Assembly (NCBI GenBank): GCA_019239895.1
Contig: JAFAZH010000036.1
Span: 62,001-126,000, forward strand
From: Abditibacteriaceae bacterium
GTDB taxonomy: Bacteria > Armatimonadota > Abditibacteriia > Abditibacteriales > Abditibacteriaceae
DNA length: 64,000 bases
Direction of reading: 5' to 3'
Under the pieces are notes generated by a model that searched no databases, had not been told where the DNA came from, and was given only the letters and a program-made list of their open reading frames with translations. This document shows positions 42,396 through 51,449 of this stretch, piece by piece. Numbering within the stretch: position 1 is the stretch's first letter; the number at the start of each line of letters is the position of its first letter. The translations under genes and the position numbers were made by a program.

Positions 42396-43715
42396 TTAAG
42401 GTTTATGCTTTAAAACTAAAGCGGAGTTTTTGGAGCCGAAACCTAAACAGTTGCACAAGGCGGTATCTACTTCCGCTTGGCGGGCAGTGTTAGCCACATA
42501 ATCTAAGTCGCAGCCATCAGCGGGGTTTTCTAAATTGATAGTGGGGGGCACAAAATGGCAGTGCATGGCTGCAAGGGTGGCGGCAATACCGGCTGCACCA
42601 CTGGCCCCTTGAGGGTGGCCAATTTGAGATTTAGTGGCGCTCATCGGAGTGTGATAAGCATTGGCACCCAAAGCTATTTTGACCGCCGCCGTTTCCAGTG
42701 GGTCATTTAAGTTTGTGCCGGTGCCATGTAGGTTGGCATAATCAACAGCTTCGGGTGGCACGTCGGCATCCTTGAAAGCCAGGCGCATCGCTCGCGCGGC
42801 CTCGTCGGGTGTTCCCAAAGCGACGCGGTGATAGGCTTCGCAGGTCGAGCCATAGCCAGCGATTTCAGCCCACAATTTCGCGCCACGCGCCCGTGCATGT
42901 TCCAATTCTTCAACGACATATATCCAGGCTCCTTCGCCTAGGACGAAGCCGTCACGGTCACGGTCGAAGGGCCGCGAAGCTTGTGCCGCACAGTCGTTGT
43001 ATTTAGTTGGCACCGCCCGCATCAGGCAAAACGCGGCAATCGTGCCGGGTGTAATGGGGCCATCGGCTCCGCCACTAATAACAGTATGTGCCCGGCCACT
43101 GCGAATTAAATCGAGCGATGTGCCCAGAGCATCCGTTGAAGAAGTGCAGCCATTCGATATAGTGTGGGAGCGTCCCCGCAAGCCATGTGCAATCGAGATT
43201 TCCGACGATACCATCCCGGCAATAGAAGAAGAGACAGAGTAGGGTGAAAGTTGGCGTGTGGTGCTGCCAAACCAGTGCGCAAACTGTTCTTCGGCAAACG
43301 AGAAGCCGCCACCCCCGGAGCCAATCACCACATGAACGTCTTCCTTCTCCGCAGCGGAAAGAGTGTCGAGGCCAGCCGTTTCCAGAGCCTCGTGGGTCGC
43401 GGCTAAGGCTAAGGGCACCACACGAGGTACGCGGTCGTAATCGCGCTCGCTAATCCAAGCGTGCGGCTGGAAGTCGGGAACTTCTGCCGCCACCTGACAG
43501 GGCAACGGTGGTGCAATGTGTTTTTTGTAGCTGGTTTGATAATCCACCTGCGCATAGGCATCGTCGCCAAAAGCGGCGGCCTGGGGAAATCGTGGATCAA
43601 AAAGCGAAATGGGCCGAGTAGCGGAAAGGCCAGCCTGTAAGCCGCTGACCCATCGTTTCCAGCCCAGGCCGAAAGGGGAGACGATACCGATGCCGGTAAT
43701 GACTGCATGTTTCAT
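42396..43715 (-). CDS. Beta-ketoacyl-ACP synthase, FabF-like (second)
   Basis: 439 residues from the ATG at 43715 (AVITGIGIVSPFGLGWKRW at the start). The triad is complete: Cys in SNGCTSSTDALG (about 180), His in NLHGTGTNLND (about 318) and His in QIGHPQGASGAAG (about 350). It has a normal FabF-type N-terminus, unlike the paralogue at 4258. Followed by the FAD reductase, it resembles small non-housekeeping fatty-acid or polyketide operons. No ACP is seen nearby. Confidence 0.9.
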   Translation of the reverse strand: MKHAVITGIGIVSPFGLGWKRWVSGLQAGLSATRPISLFDPRFPQAAAFGDDAYAQVDYQTSYKKHIAPPLPCQVAAEVPDFQPHAWISERDYDRVPRVVPLALAATHEALETAGLDTLSAAEKEDVHVVIGSGGGGFSFAEEQFAHWFGSTTRQLSPYSVSSSIAGMVSSEISIAHGLRGRSHTISNGCTSSTDALGTSLDLIRSGRAHTVISGGADGPITPGTIAAFCLMRAVPTKYNDCAAQASRPFDRDRDGFVLGEGAWIYVVEELEHARARGAKLWAEIAGYGSTCEAYHRVALGTPDEAARAMRLAFKDADVPPEAVDYANLHGTGTNLNDPLETAAVKIALGANAYHTPMSATKSQIGHPQGASGAAGIAATLAAMHCHFVPPTINLENPADGCDLDYVANTARQAEVDTALCNCLGFGSKNSALVLKHKP

Positions 43716-43839
43716 AAACAAATTCCAAAGCAACTTGCGTCAAAACTTTAACAGAACGCAATTGTAGAGACATGCAATGCAAAGGTGGTGCCCTTAGTGG
43801 CCGGGTGCCCTTTGGGCGGCGGGCTGGGGGTGAGGGCCA

Positions 43840-44523
43840 CTAACTTCCAACCTTGATAGAATCCATCATTTGACGGGCTAAACCCCTATCGCGTTCCTGC
43901 TCCCAGCGCCATTCGGGATCATCCGGGTCGTTGAGGATTTTGTTTAAAACTTCGCGTGCTTTGGGACGCTTCTGATCGGCGATCAAAGTTTCGGCATAGT
44001 AAAGCAGCGTCGTGGAATTATCGGGGCAGATTTGCAGGGCACGCACATAAATATCGAGCGCGCGGTCTATGCTGCCGCCCATGAGCAGAGGTTTTTGGTG
44101 GGTCAACTTGCCCCACACGCGCAGTGGCCCAGTGAAATGGTAAGCTTCGTCAATGGCCACGGCTCGCTCAATATGGCGCATAGCGATTGGCATCGCTCGC
44201 GCCACCGTGACCCAGCCGCGCCGTCGCGCCGCTTCAATGAAGTTCACACCATACCAGAAATGGCCCTCGACTCGGTTGGGTTGCAGCGCCACGGCCTTTT
44301 TCGCTTCTTCGGCTCCCGCTTCATAGTGGCGCCGGGCTTCGGCCTCATTATCTCCTGCCTGCATTGCACGGAAGTGGGAAAGCCGTGCCCAGCGCCACAG
44401 GAGCGGATATTCCCGTTCCGCATCGGAACGAAATAGCTCCCGATCCAATTCCTGCTCTAAAGCCGCCAGTTGCGTCTTATCATGGCGGTTTTTCCACTGC
44501 TCATCCAGAAGATTCCAATTCAT
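43840..44523 (-). CDS. TPR-like protein, TatT family
   Basis: 227 residues of helical repeats (ALEQELDRELFRSDAEREYP, RRHYEAGAEEAKKAVALQPNRVEGHFWYGVN, AMRHIERAVAIDEAYHFTGPLRVWGKL, ALQICPDNSTTLLYYAETLI). The GHFWYG and GPLRVWG features resemble TatT-type proteins, partners of TRAP solute transporters. No signal peptide is visible, and no TRAP transporter is adjacent, so the partner is unknown. The gene lies directly after the ABC permease gene on the same strand. Confidence 0.75.
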   Translation of the reverse strand: MNWNLLDEQWKNRHDKTQLAALEQELDRELFRSDAEREYPLLWRWARLSHFRAMQAGDNEAEARRHYEAGAEEAKKAVALQPNRVEGHFWYGVNFIEAARRRGWVTVARAMPIAMRHIERAVAIDEAYHFTGPLRVWGKLTHQKPLLMGGSIDRALDIYVRALQICPDNSTTLLYYAETLIADQKRPKAREVLNKILNDPDDPEWRWEQERDRGLARQMMDSIKVGS

Positions 44524-44555
44524 CAGATTTCATTCTACCTGCTGTTTGCAACCGA

Positions 44556-46238
44556 TTAAAAGCGCGACTCCCAAAATCGCAAGATGAGTGCCGCCAACAG
44601 TAAGACACCGCCGCTCATCGTCGCTAAAATTAAAGATAGAGCCGCTACTTCGGCCGTAGCTCCGATGTGCATCTGGTTAAAGATGGGTAAAGGCAAAGTT
44701 TGTCCGCCCGGTTGATTAATGAGCACCGTGGTGGTCAATTCCCCGGCGCATAAAGCCCACACTAAGGCTGCCACACTCAACAGGGCTGGTCGTGCCAGGG
44801 GAGCCAAAACAGCCCAGGCTGCCTGGAGCGGCGTGGCTCCCATGTTGTAGGCGGCCTCTAATAAATTTTCATCCGTGCGTTGCACAGCTTCATAAAGCAG
44901 AAAAAGGGAGAGCGGTAGAAAACGCGCCGCGTAACCAATAATCACCATTGCATAACGCGCGCTGTATTCTTGCAAGATGTCTATCATTGGATAACCTGTA
45001 TCTGGCAGCCCCCCATAGATGAGGGCGAACTGGTCGCGGTTCCAGAAGTTAATCAGAGCTACTCCCAACATAACCGGAGCTACAAGCAGAGGCGTTATAG
45101 CTAAAGCCACCGTTACATTACGCCACCAGAGCGGCCAACCGCGCCACAGCGTTGCTGCGGCAAAACTGACTAAGAGAATGCCCAGCGTGGCTGTGCTGGC
45201 CAAAGCGAAAGTGTTGAGAATTTCCGGTTCGTTGGTGTTCCACATCTCATAGAGAATATGTGGCTTTTGGAGTTGGGAGATAAATACCCCCAGAATAGCG
45301 GTGGGGGAGGCTATGAAAATCAGCGTAGCTAAAAGAGCGGCGGCACGCCCTTCGCGCTTGTGATATGGAAGGGCTGTTCCTTCAAAAGTTTGCTCCCCAG
45401 TAGAGACTTCCCCACTCAAGTTGTTGCCTCCATAAAAGCGCAGGGCACGCGCCGCTGGAAAAAGCGCCAGACAACCTAAAGCCAGCATAGGCAGGCCAGC
45501 CAAAGCCGCTTTGACGGCTTTACCCTGTGGGTCAAGATTATCGGGCGCGTTCAGGTCTCGATAAATCTGCACCGAATAGGTGCGAACATCTAACAAGTCG
45601 GGTGCGCCCATTTCCCACATCGCCAAGGCACACACAATGCCAGCGCCTCCATAGATAGCAGGTGACAGCAAGGGCCAGAGGACATGCCGCCACACTTCCC
45701 AACTTCTACCAAACAGCCGCGCCGCTTCCTCGATTTCTTGTGGTATGGCGCGCAAGGCGGCGAAGGTCGGAAAGGCCACAACGGGAAAATAGCACAGCGC
45801 CAAGACGAAAGAGGTAATCAGGACTGTCGAGACTGACAGCGGTTTACTGGCGGCTAAGGAAGCCAGCGAACGGGCGGGTGGCGTGCGGGTGATTTCCAGA
45901 AAAGCACTGGCCGCTAAGGTCGGTGGGAGTGCTAAAGGCATCGCGCACAAGAAGGTGAAAAGGGGACGTAACGGACGCGGCCCGCGTGCTAAGGCTATGG
46001 CTACAGGGATGCCTAAGAGGATGGAGAGCAGTCCAGTTAGTCCACCTAATGCCAGCGTGTTGAAAAATAGGGTGCGCGGTAAAAGCTGTAGCGGCAAGGC
46101 TTCCAACAAACGTGCTGGTTGATGGCTGATGACATCCCACAGAGCCATGCCATAGAGGGCCAGGGGTGGCAGCCAGAGAAAAGCCAGAATAAAGAAGGTA
46201 AAGAGAAGGCCCCAGAGTTGGGGGCGACGATTCGGCAC
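44556..46238 (-). CDS. ABC transporter permease with two fused permease domains (Fe3+/thiamine type)
   Basis: 560 residues, about 12 hydrophobic segments. Two copies of the inner-membrane permease domain: the first with EEAARLFGRSWEVWRHVLWPLLSP (EAA motif, about 163-186), the second with ENLLEAAYNMGATPLQAAWAVLAPLARP (EAA motif, about 448-475). This fused arrangement is typical of FbpB/ThiP-type importers. The substrate-binding gene is 52 bases upstream. The start is GTG at 46238. No ATPase gene is within reach in the window. Confidence 0.88.
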   Translation of the reverse strand: MPNRRPQLWGLLFTFFILAFLWLPPLALYGMALWDVISHQPARLLEALPLQLLPRTLFFNTLALGGLTGLLSILLGIPVAIALARGPRPLRPLFTFLCAMPLALPPTLAASAFLEITRTPPARSLASLAASKPLSVSTVLITSFVLALCYFPVVAFPTFAALRAIPQEIEEAARLFGRSWEVWRHVLWPLLSPAIYGGAGIVCALAMWEMGAPDLLDVRTYSVQIYRDLNAPDNLDPQGKAVKAALAGLPMLALGCLALFPAARALRFYGGNNLSGEVSTGEQTFEGTALPYHKREGRAAALLATLIFIASPTAILGVFISQLQKPHILYEMWNTNEPEILNTFALASTATLGILLVSFAAATLWRGWPLWWRNVTVALAITPLLVAPVMLGVALINFWNRDQFALIYGGLPDTGYPMIDILQEYSARYAMVIIGYAARFLPLSLFLLYEAVQRTDENLLEAAYNMGATPLQAAWAVLAPLARPALLSVAALVWALCAGELTTTVLINQPGGQTLPLPIFNQMHIGATAEVAALSLILATMSGGVLLLAALILRFWESRF

Positions 46239-46290
46239 AAGCAGCAGTTTCTAATAAAAGCTTGTGGTGGTATAGGGTGACTCAAATCTG

Positions 46291-47370
46291 TTAGCTGTTC
46301 AGCAGAATTTGCGCGAGGGGATCGCGGATAGCGTCCCACGCCGCAGGCCAACGCGCCGTGTCGTTCGGGGCGCTGGACGCCAACTGGGTAATGCCCTTAA
46401 TGGCTGCTACCTCTTTAGGCACACTCTGGCTGCGCAGCGGTAACACCCCTGGCATCTTCATGACCAATTCCTGTTCGATGGCTGGAGCGCACAGGGCATC
46501 TATCAACTTACGCGCCGCCTCAGGATGCGGGGCACCTTTGAGCATAGCGACGGAGACGGGCACTAACACCGTGTTGGGAGCAGGTGGGCTGAGGGTTAGA
46601 ATTGTGCCGGTGCGATGGCTTTGCTCCAAGAAGTCATCTGTATCGGTGACGCCATATTGCAATTCGCCGTGCGCCACCTTTTCAGCGACCACCGAGTTAC
46701 CCGGCAGACTGCGCACCCCGTTGCGACTAAGCGAGCGGAAGTAATTTAAGGTTTTCTCTACTCCCCAACGCGCCGCCAGAGCCGCAACCCAGTCGGAAGC
46801 CGAACCGAACTGCGGGTTGCTGATGCCAGTCCCATGAACCCCGATTAAGTCTTGCAACGAGCGTGGTGGTCGCAAGCCATTTTGTTTATGAAAGACAATC
46901 AGCCGTGCCCTTGCTCCCATGCCTGTCCAGGCTCCTTGAGGGTCTTTGAAGGCTGGCGGAATATCCTGTGCAGCGGGTGACTGATAAGCTTGCAGCAGTC
47001 CCTCCCGTTTCAAGAGCAGCGTTTGCAGCAGAGCCGAACTCCAAAAGACATCGCCCTGCGGACGATTGCGCTCGGCCCGGATGCGATTGGCTAACCCCGC
47101 TGTCTTGGCGGCTTCCGTGTCATATAAAGTATCAATGCGCAAGCCCGTTTTCTTCTCTACATCTTGAATGATAGGCTTCGCATAGACATCATCAACAGAA
47201 CAGTAAAGAACGACTCGATTAGAGGCACTGCGTGCGGGTGCAGCACTCCTGTGGCAGCCAGCGAGAAGGAGGAGCAACGAGGATAGAAGATAGAAGATAG
47301 AAGATCGAAACGACGGCATCTTGAGCGTCGCCACGCGATCCTCCATCCTCGATTCTCGATCCTCGTTCAT
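46291..47370 (-). CDS. Extracellular solute-binding lipoprotein (Fe3+-type ABC importer)
   Basis: 359 residues. A lipoprotein signal ends in LLLAGC (Cys at about 39), then RVVLYCSVDDVYAKPI and the Fbp-like chain with GDVFWSSALLQTLLLKREG, TGLRIDTLYDTEA and YGVTDTDDF. A two-tyrosine iron motif is not evident, so iron is a guess. The ATG at 47370 overlaps the thioesterase stop (ATGA); an inner ATG at 47319 would give a shorter, normal lipoprotein signal. The first ~35 codons lie in a dispersed repeat (see findings). Confidence 0.85.
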   Translation of the reverse strand: MNEDRESRMEDRVATLKMPSFRSSIFYLLSSLLLLLAGCHRSAAPARSASNRVVLYCSVDDVYAKPIIQDVEKKTGLRIDTLYDTEAAKTAGLANRIRAERNRPQGDVFWSSALLQTLLLKREGLLQAYQSPAAQDIPPAFKDPQGAWTGMGARARLIVFHKQNGLRPPRSLQDLIGVHGTGISNPQFGSASDWVAALAARWGVEKTLNYFRSLSRNGVRSLPGNSVVAEKVAHGELQYGVTDTDDFLEQSHRTGTILTLSPPAPNTVLVPVSVAMLKGAPHPEAARKLIDALCAPAIEQELVMKMPGVLPLRSQSVPKEVAAIKGITQLASSAPNDTARWPAAWDAIRDPLAQILLNS

Positions 47371-47795
47371 CTCGGTGCCTCGGTGTCTCTATGGTTATCA
47401 ACAGCCAAGGCATCACGGAAGATAGTGGGCACACGCACGGGTTTCCAGCGCGTGTTGAGGTAGGCCAGGGTTTGCTCGGCACGCATGATAGTCGCGGCAT
47501 CGCGTGGACGCACACATTCAAAGTGCAGCAGCGTGGTGGCACCGGAATGCTCTCCCACCCAGGCAATCAATTCCAGTTCATCTTCATGTTGCGCGGGAAC
47601 CAGATAATCCACTGTCACGCGCCGCACGATAGGCTGCACGCCATGCTCGTTCCAAATGTCCGTAATCTTCAAGCCTGCTGCGCCCAATAGAGCATAACGC
47701 CCACGTTCCAGATACTCCACATAGCGCGTATTGGAGACGACACCACCAAAATCCGTTTCAAAAGCAACCACGAAGATGGGGAGAGTGATTTTCAT
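47367..47795 (-). CDS. Hotdog-fold acyl-CoA thioesterase (YbgC/4HBT-like)
   Basis: 142 residues. The 4HBT motif VAFETDFGGVVSNTRYVEYLERGRY (short ETDFGGVVSN, residues 12-21) has the catalytic Asp and the substrate helix, followed by VRRVTVDYLVPAQHEDELELIAWV. The last ~10 residues (NHRDTEAPR) are written by a dispersed repeat, which also supplies the stop codon and the ATGA overlap with the binding-protein gene. The acyl substrate is unknown. Confidence 0.87.
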   Translation of the reverse strand: MKITLPIFVVAFETDFGGVVSNTRYVEYLERGRYALLGAAGLKITDIWNEHGVQPIVRRVTVDYLVPAQHEDELELIAWVGEHSGATTLLHFECVRPRDAATIMRAEQTLAYLNTRWKPVRVPTIFRDALAVDNHRDTEAPR

Positions 47796-47798
47796 TTG

Positions 47799-47920
47799 TT
47801 GGAACCACGAATGGACACGAATAACACGAATGGAAAACAGGTTTCAGGAATGCTGCTCTAAATTAATGCTAACCTTTTTAAATTCTTATTCGTGTCATTT
47901 GTGTCCATTCGTGGTTCCAA
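47799..47920. repeat. Long inverted repeat (CCACGAATGGACACGAAT family, copy 2)
   Basis: The left arm TTGGAACCACGAATGGACAC and the inverse right arm ending TCGTGGTTCCAA at 47920. Same family as 5477-5624. It lies between thioesterase and valS, 3 bases from each gene end. Confidence 0.9.
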
Positions 47921-47923
47921 AAT

Positions 47924-50833
47924 CTAACCGAGGGAGCGCAGGCGTTCTTGCAGTTTTTCGATGGCGGCGGATAGTTCAGCGCGTTTGGCTTCTTCTTTTT
48001 CGACGACGGCACGGGGAGCCTTTTCGGTGAACTGGGAGTTGCCCAGTTTGGCAGTTACCCTCGCTAAATCTTTGGCCTTATCATCCAACTCTTTTTGCAG
48101 CCGGGCCGATTCGCGCTCCACGTCTATTAGGCCAGTGAGTGGCAGATAAATCTCTACTTCTGGCAAGGCGGTGGAAAGTGCGTTTTCAGGACGTGGCGCG
48201 TCGGCAGGCACAATAGAGACGGCTTCCAGGTTGGCCAGGTAAGTAATGAGACCAGTATTTTCCTGAAGCACCCGCGTGGCATTTTCGGTGAGCACAATGA
48301 GGGTCACTGTCAACTTCTGGGATGGGGGCAGCTTGGCTTCTGCGCGTAAGTTGCGGGTGCGGCCTACGATTTCTTGCAGTAAACCAAAATCGCGCTCAGC
48401 GGCTGCATCAGCACTGGCGGCAAAGATACTGCTGTCGTCTAATGCAGGCCAGGGTGCGATGGAAATGGAAGCAGGTGCATCAGCCGCTTTGGGCAGGCGT
48501 TGCCAGATTTCTTCGCTCAGGAATGGCATGAAGGGGTGCAGTAAGCGCAAGGCCGTTTCCAACACATGCACCAACAGGGCACTTTGAGCCTCATCACCGG
48601 CACGCAGTTTGGGCTTGGAAAGTTCTACAAACCAGTCGCAGTAATCGCCCCAGAAGAACTGGTAAAGCGCACTCGCCGCTACATCCAGTTGATAGTTGTT
48701 CAAAGCCTCGGTGACGGTATTTACCGTGCTATGTAGCCGCGCTAAAATCCAACGACCAGGAAGATCGAAGGATGAAGGATGAAGGATGAAGGATGAAAAG
48801 TCGCTGCTGACTGCTGACTGCTGATGGCTGATGGCTGGCTGCTGCACATTCGTCAGCACAAAGCGAGAGGCATTCCAGATTTTATTGGCAAAGTTGCGCG
48901 CCGACTGCATCTGCGGGTAGCGATCCCCTGGCTTAGCCGACCATTCTAAGGGTAACGGCTGCCCCTTGGCGATTAAGCTACGCACGGTTTCTTCGCCCAG
49001 AGCGGATTCGGCCTGGTCTAAGAAGCGCACATCTTGTCTATCAGTCGCCAGTTGCGCCAGGCCAAAGCGAGTGGCATCGGCTCCATAGGTGTCAATGAGG
49101 CCCATCGGGTCAATGCCCGTGCCCAGGCTTTTGCTCATGCGCAGGCCAAAGCAATCTTGCACGGTGGGATGCACGAGAACATCATGGAAGGGGATTTCAT
49201 CGTCCACGAAATGCAACGAGGTGAGGATCATCCGCGATACCCAGAGGTTCAGAATATCGCGCCCGGTTATGAGCACCGAGGTGGGATACCACTCTGTTTC
49301 TAACTTATCTGGCCAACCCAGCACCACAAAGGGCCAGAGGGCTGAAGAGAACCAAGTGTCGAGCACGTCCTCATCCTGGTGCCAACCTTCTTCGGTAATC
49401 GGTTCTATCGAAACTTTGATTTCGCCTTGCGGCCCGTAATAGACCGGAATGCGATGGCCCCACCACAACTGGCGGGAAATGCACCAGTCGCGGATGTTCT
49501 CCATCCATTCGAGCGAAGTTTGCACAAATCGCTCTGGCATATAGCGCACGCGGCCCATCTTGAGGGCATCAGCTACCGGACGCGCCAGTTCTTTCATGGC
49601 TACGAACCACTGTTCTGATAACAATGGCTCGATGACCGTGCCGGTGCGGGTGCAATGACCGACCGAGTGCGTGTAAGGCTCAATTTTCTCCACCAAGCCT
49701 TGCGCTTGCAGGTCGCGCACTACCGCTTTGCGGGCCTCTTCTCGCGTCAGACCCGCATAAGCTCCGGCCTCCCCCGTCATCTTGGCATCGAAGCCAATGA
49801 CACTAATCATGGGTAGGTCATGGCGCTGGCCGATGTCGTAGTCGGTGGGGTCGTGCGCTGGAGTCACTTTTACCGCACCCGTGCCGAAGGAGGCATCCAC
49901 GTCGCTATCGGCCACGATTGGAATCAGGCGATTCATCAACGGTAGCATCACATTTTTGCCAATGAGGTGCTGGTAGCGTTCGTCAGAGGGATGCACCGCC
50001 ACAGCCGTATCGCCCAGCATCGTTTCCGGGCGGGTGGTGGCCACGACAATATATTCCTGGCTGTCTTGTACCGGATAACGCAAGTGCCATATTTGGCCGT
50101 TGACTTCGCGGTATTCAATTTCCAGGTCGCTGACGGTCGTTTGCGCTCCTGGTGACCAGTTCGTTAAACGCAAGCCGCGATAAATCTTGCCTTCATCAAA
50201 CCACTGCTTGAACACGGTCAAGACGGCGCGACTATAGGCTTCATCCATCGTGAAGCGCTCGCGGCTCCAATCGTAGGAGCAGCCCAGCGACTTTAATTGC
50301 TGAATGATGGTGCTGCCATATTTGTTCTTCCAGACCCAGGCCCGCCGCACAAACTCCTCGCGCCCCACATCATGGCGCGTTTTGCCCTCTTCCTGGTGCA
50401 GTTGTTGCTGGACTTTAATCTGAGTTGAGATGCTGGCATGATCAGTGCCTGGCACGCAAAGGGTGGGCTGCCCCTGCATCCGGTGATAGCGCAGCAGGCA
50501 GTCATGAATGGTGTGCTGCATGGCATGGCCTAAGTGCAGCACCCCTGTCACATTGGGCGGTGGAATGGTGATGACAAACGGCTTTTCGCCCGCAGCAGGC
50601 TGACGCGGCTGGAAATAGCCCGCTTGCTGCCAGAGGGGATACCAATGCGCTTCCACCGGGTGCGGATCAAAAGCGGTGGGCATGGCGGCGGCAACTTGCC
50701 CATTAGCAGTTGCGCTGTTATCAGCAATTGCGCCGCTATCAAGGGACGTGTTGCCATTCAATGCAACCCCATTGGAGGCAAGATTATTGGATTGTATTTC
50801 AGAGGGCGAATTAGGAGACGAATTTGCTAACAT
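47924..50833 (-). CDS. valS: Valyl-tRNA synthetase
   Basis: Class I enzyme charging tRNA-Val. The 969 residues include HLGH (HIGH motif, 100-103), WSPGAQTTVSDLEIEY, the editing-domain TTRPETMLGDTAVAVHP (about 260), and RMSKSLGTG (KMSKS motif, about 567). A C-terminal coiled-coil (about 885-965) is present. Unusual: a 50-residue Asn/Ser/Ala-rich N-terminal extension, and about 25 residues near 665-690 (AISHQQSAVSS, FILHPSSF) that come from tandem repeats inside the gene in the connecting loop before the anticodon domain. Confidence 0.96.
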   Translation of the reverse strand: MLANSSPNSPSEIQSNNLASNGVALNGNTSLDSGAIADNSATANGQVAAAMPTAFDPHPVEAHWYPLWQQAGYFQPRQPAAGEKPFVITIPPPNVTGVLHLGHAMQHTIHDCLLRYHRMQGQPTLCVPGTDHASISTQIKVQQQLHQEEGKTRHDVGREEFVRRAWVWKNKYGSTIIQQLKSLGCSYDWSRERFTMDEAYSRAVLTVFKQWFDEGKIYRGLRLTNWSPGAQTTVSDLEIEYREVNGQIWHLRYPVQDSQEYIVVATTRPETMLGDTAVAVHPSDERYQHLIGKNVMLPLMNRLIPIVADSDVDASFGTGAVKVTPAHDPTDYDIGQRHDLPMISVIGFDAKMTGEAGAYAGLTREEARKAVVRDLQAQGLVEKIEPYTHSVGHCTRTGTVIEPLLSEQWFVAMKELARPVADALKMGRVRYMPERFVQTSLEWMENIRDWCISRQLWWGHRIPVYYGPQGEIKVSIEPITEEGWHQDEDVLDTWFSSALWPFVVLGWPDKLETEWYPTSVLITGRDILNLWVSRMILTSLHFVDDEIPFHDVLVHPTVQDCFGLRMSKSLGTGIDPMGLIDTYGADATRFGLAQLATDRQDVRFLDQAESALGEETVRSLIAKGQPLPLEWSAKPGDRYPQMQSARNFANKIWNASRFVLTNVQQPAISHQQSAVSSDFSSFILHPSSFDLPGRWILARLHSTVNTVTEALNNYQLDVAASALYQFFWGDYCDWFVELSKPKLRAGDEAQSALLVHVLETALRLLHPFMPFLSEEIWQRLPKAADAPASISIAPWPALDDSSIFAASADAAAERDFGLLQEIVGRTRNLRAEAKLPPSQKLTVTLIVLTENATRVLQENTGLITYLANLEAVSIVPADAPRPENALSTALPEVEIYLPLTGLIDVERESARLQKELDDKAKDLARVTAKLGNSQFTEKAPRAVVEKEEAKRAELSAAIEKLQERLRSLG

Positions 50834-51449
50834 CAGTGGGCAGTTTACCCATCTGTGGCGAATACGGGCAACTGATGAGGATACGGGAGGGGTGGAATTG
50901 ACAGGAGAGGAACGTAATAGATATTAAAGGCGTCCCAATCTGTGGCAGAATAAGGCTGCGGCTAGAGGGAAAGCCGATTGAATAAGCGGAACCTGACTCT
51001 CTATTAGCGGTCAGGAAGTTAGACAACGAATTAAATTTATGTTAAAATGAACGGGCGTGCCTGAGTTGCCTTCAGGTAAAGCGGCGACAGCATCAAAATA
51101 GCGTGTCTATAAAAGCACGGAACAGCTCTTGGCAGCATGATGCAAGATCGCGTTGAACAGAAGGCAATCGGCAGGTTCTCCAGTCGCTTCAGATAATGTG
51201 CCAAAAACTGGGTTAAAGCAATCATTTAGCGCAACAGGAATCAGCGACGCAAATTCAGCCACGTTTCATCCATGAGTTTAGACTTTATTGTGCCGCCTAT
51301 TTACTCGTTTAAGAGTAATGGATGGAGGGCACGTTGCGTTTGCCTGCTGCCTGGGCACGGACTGCGACAAACGAAGCTAAAAGCGGCTGCGCCTAAAGAT
51401 GGAGCGCATAAGATAGGGAGAGGGTTCTTTCTCGAAGGGGTGTCATTGA
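50834..51449 (+). other. Gene-free region: long leader of the sigma factor gene
   Basis: 616 bases between divergent valS and the sigma factor. It holds a promoter (51020-51048) and about 395 bases of transcribed leader. Small frames in it have no support. No known riboswitch, tmRNA, RNase P or 6S RNA is recognised. Confidence 0.5.
51020..51048 (+). promoter_or_regulatory. Sigma-70-type promoter for the sigma factor gene
   Basis: TAGACA and TAAAAT are separated by 17 bases. It is the best promoter match in the valS-sigma gap, about 400 bases before the ATG. Confidence 0.6.

Noticed and set aside
1069-47920. CRISPR array
   Set aside because: Repeats are dispersed inverted pairs, not regularly spaced direct repeats with unique spacers; no cas genes are present.
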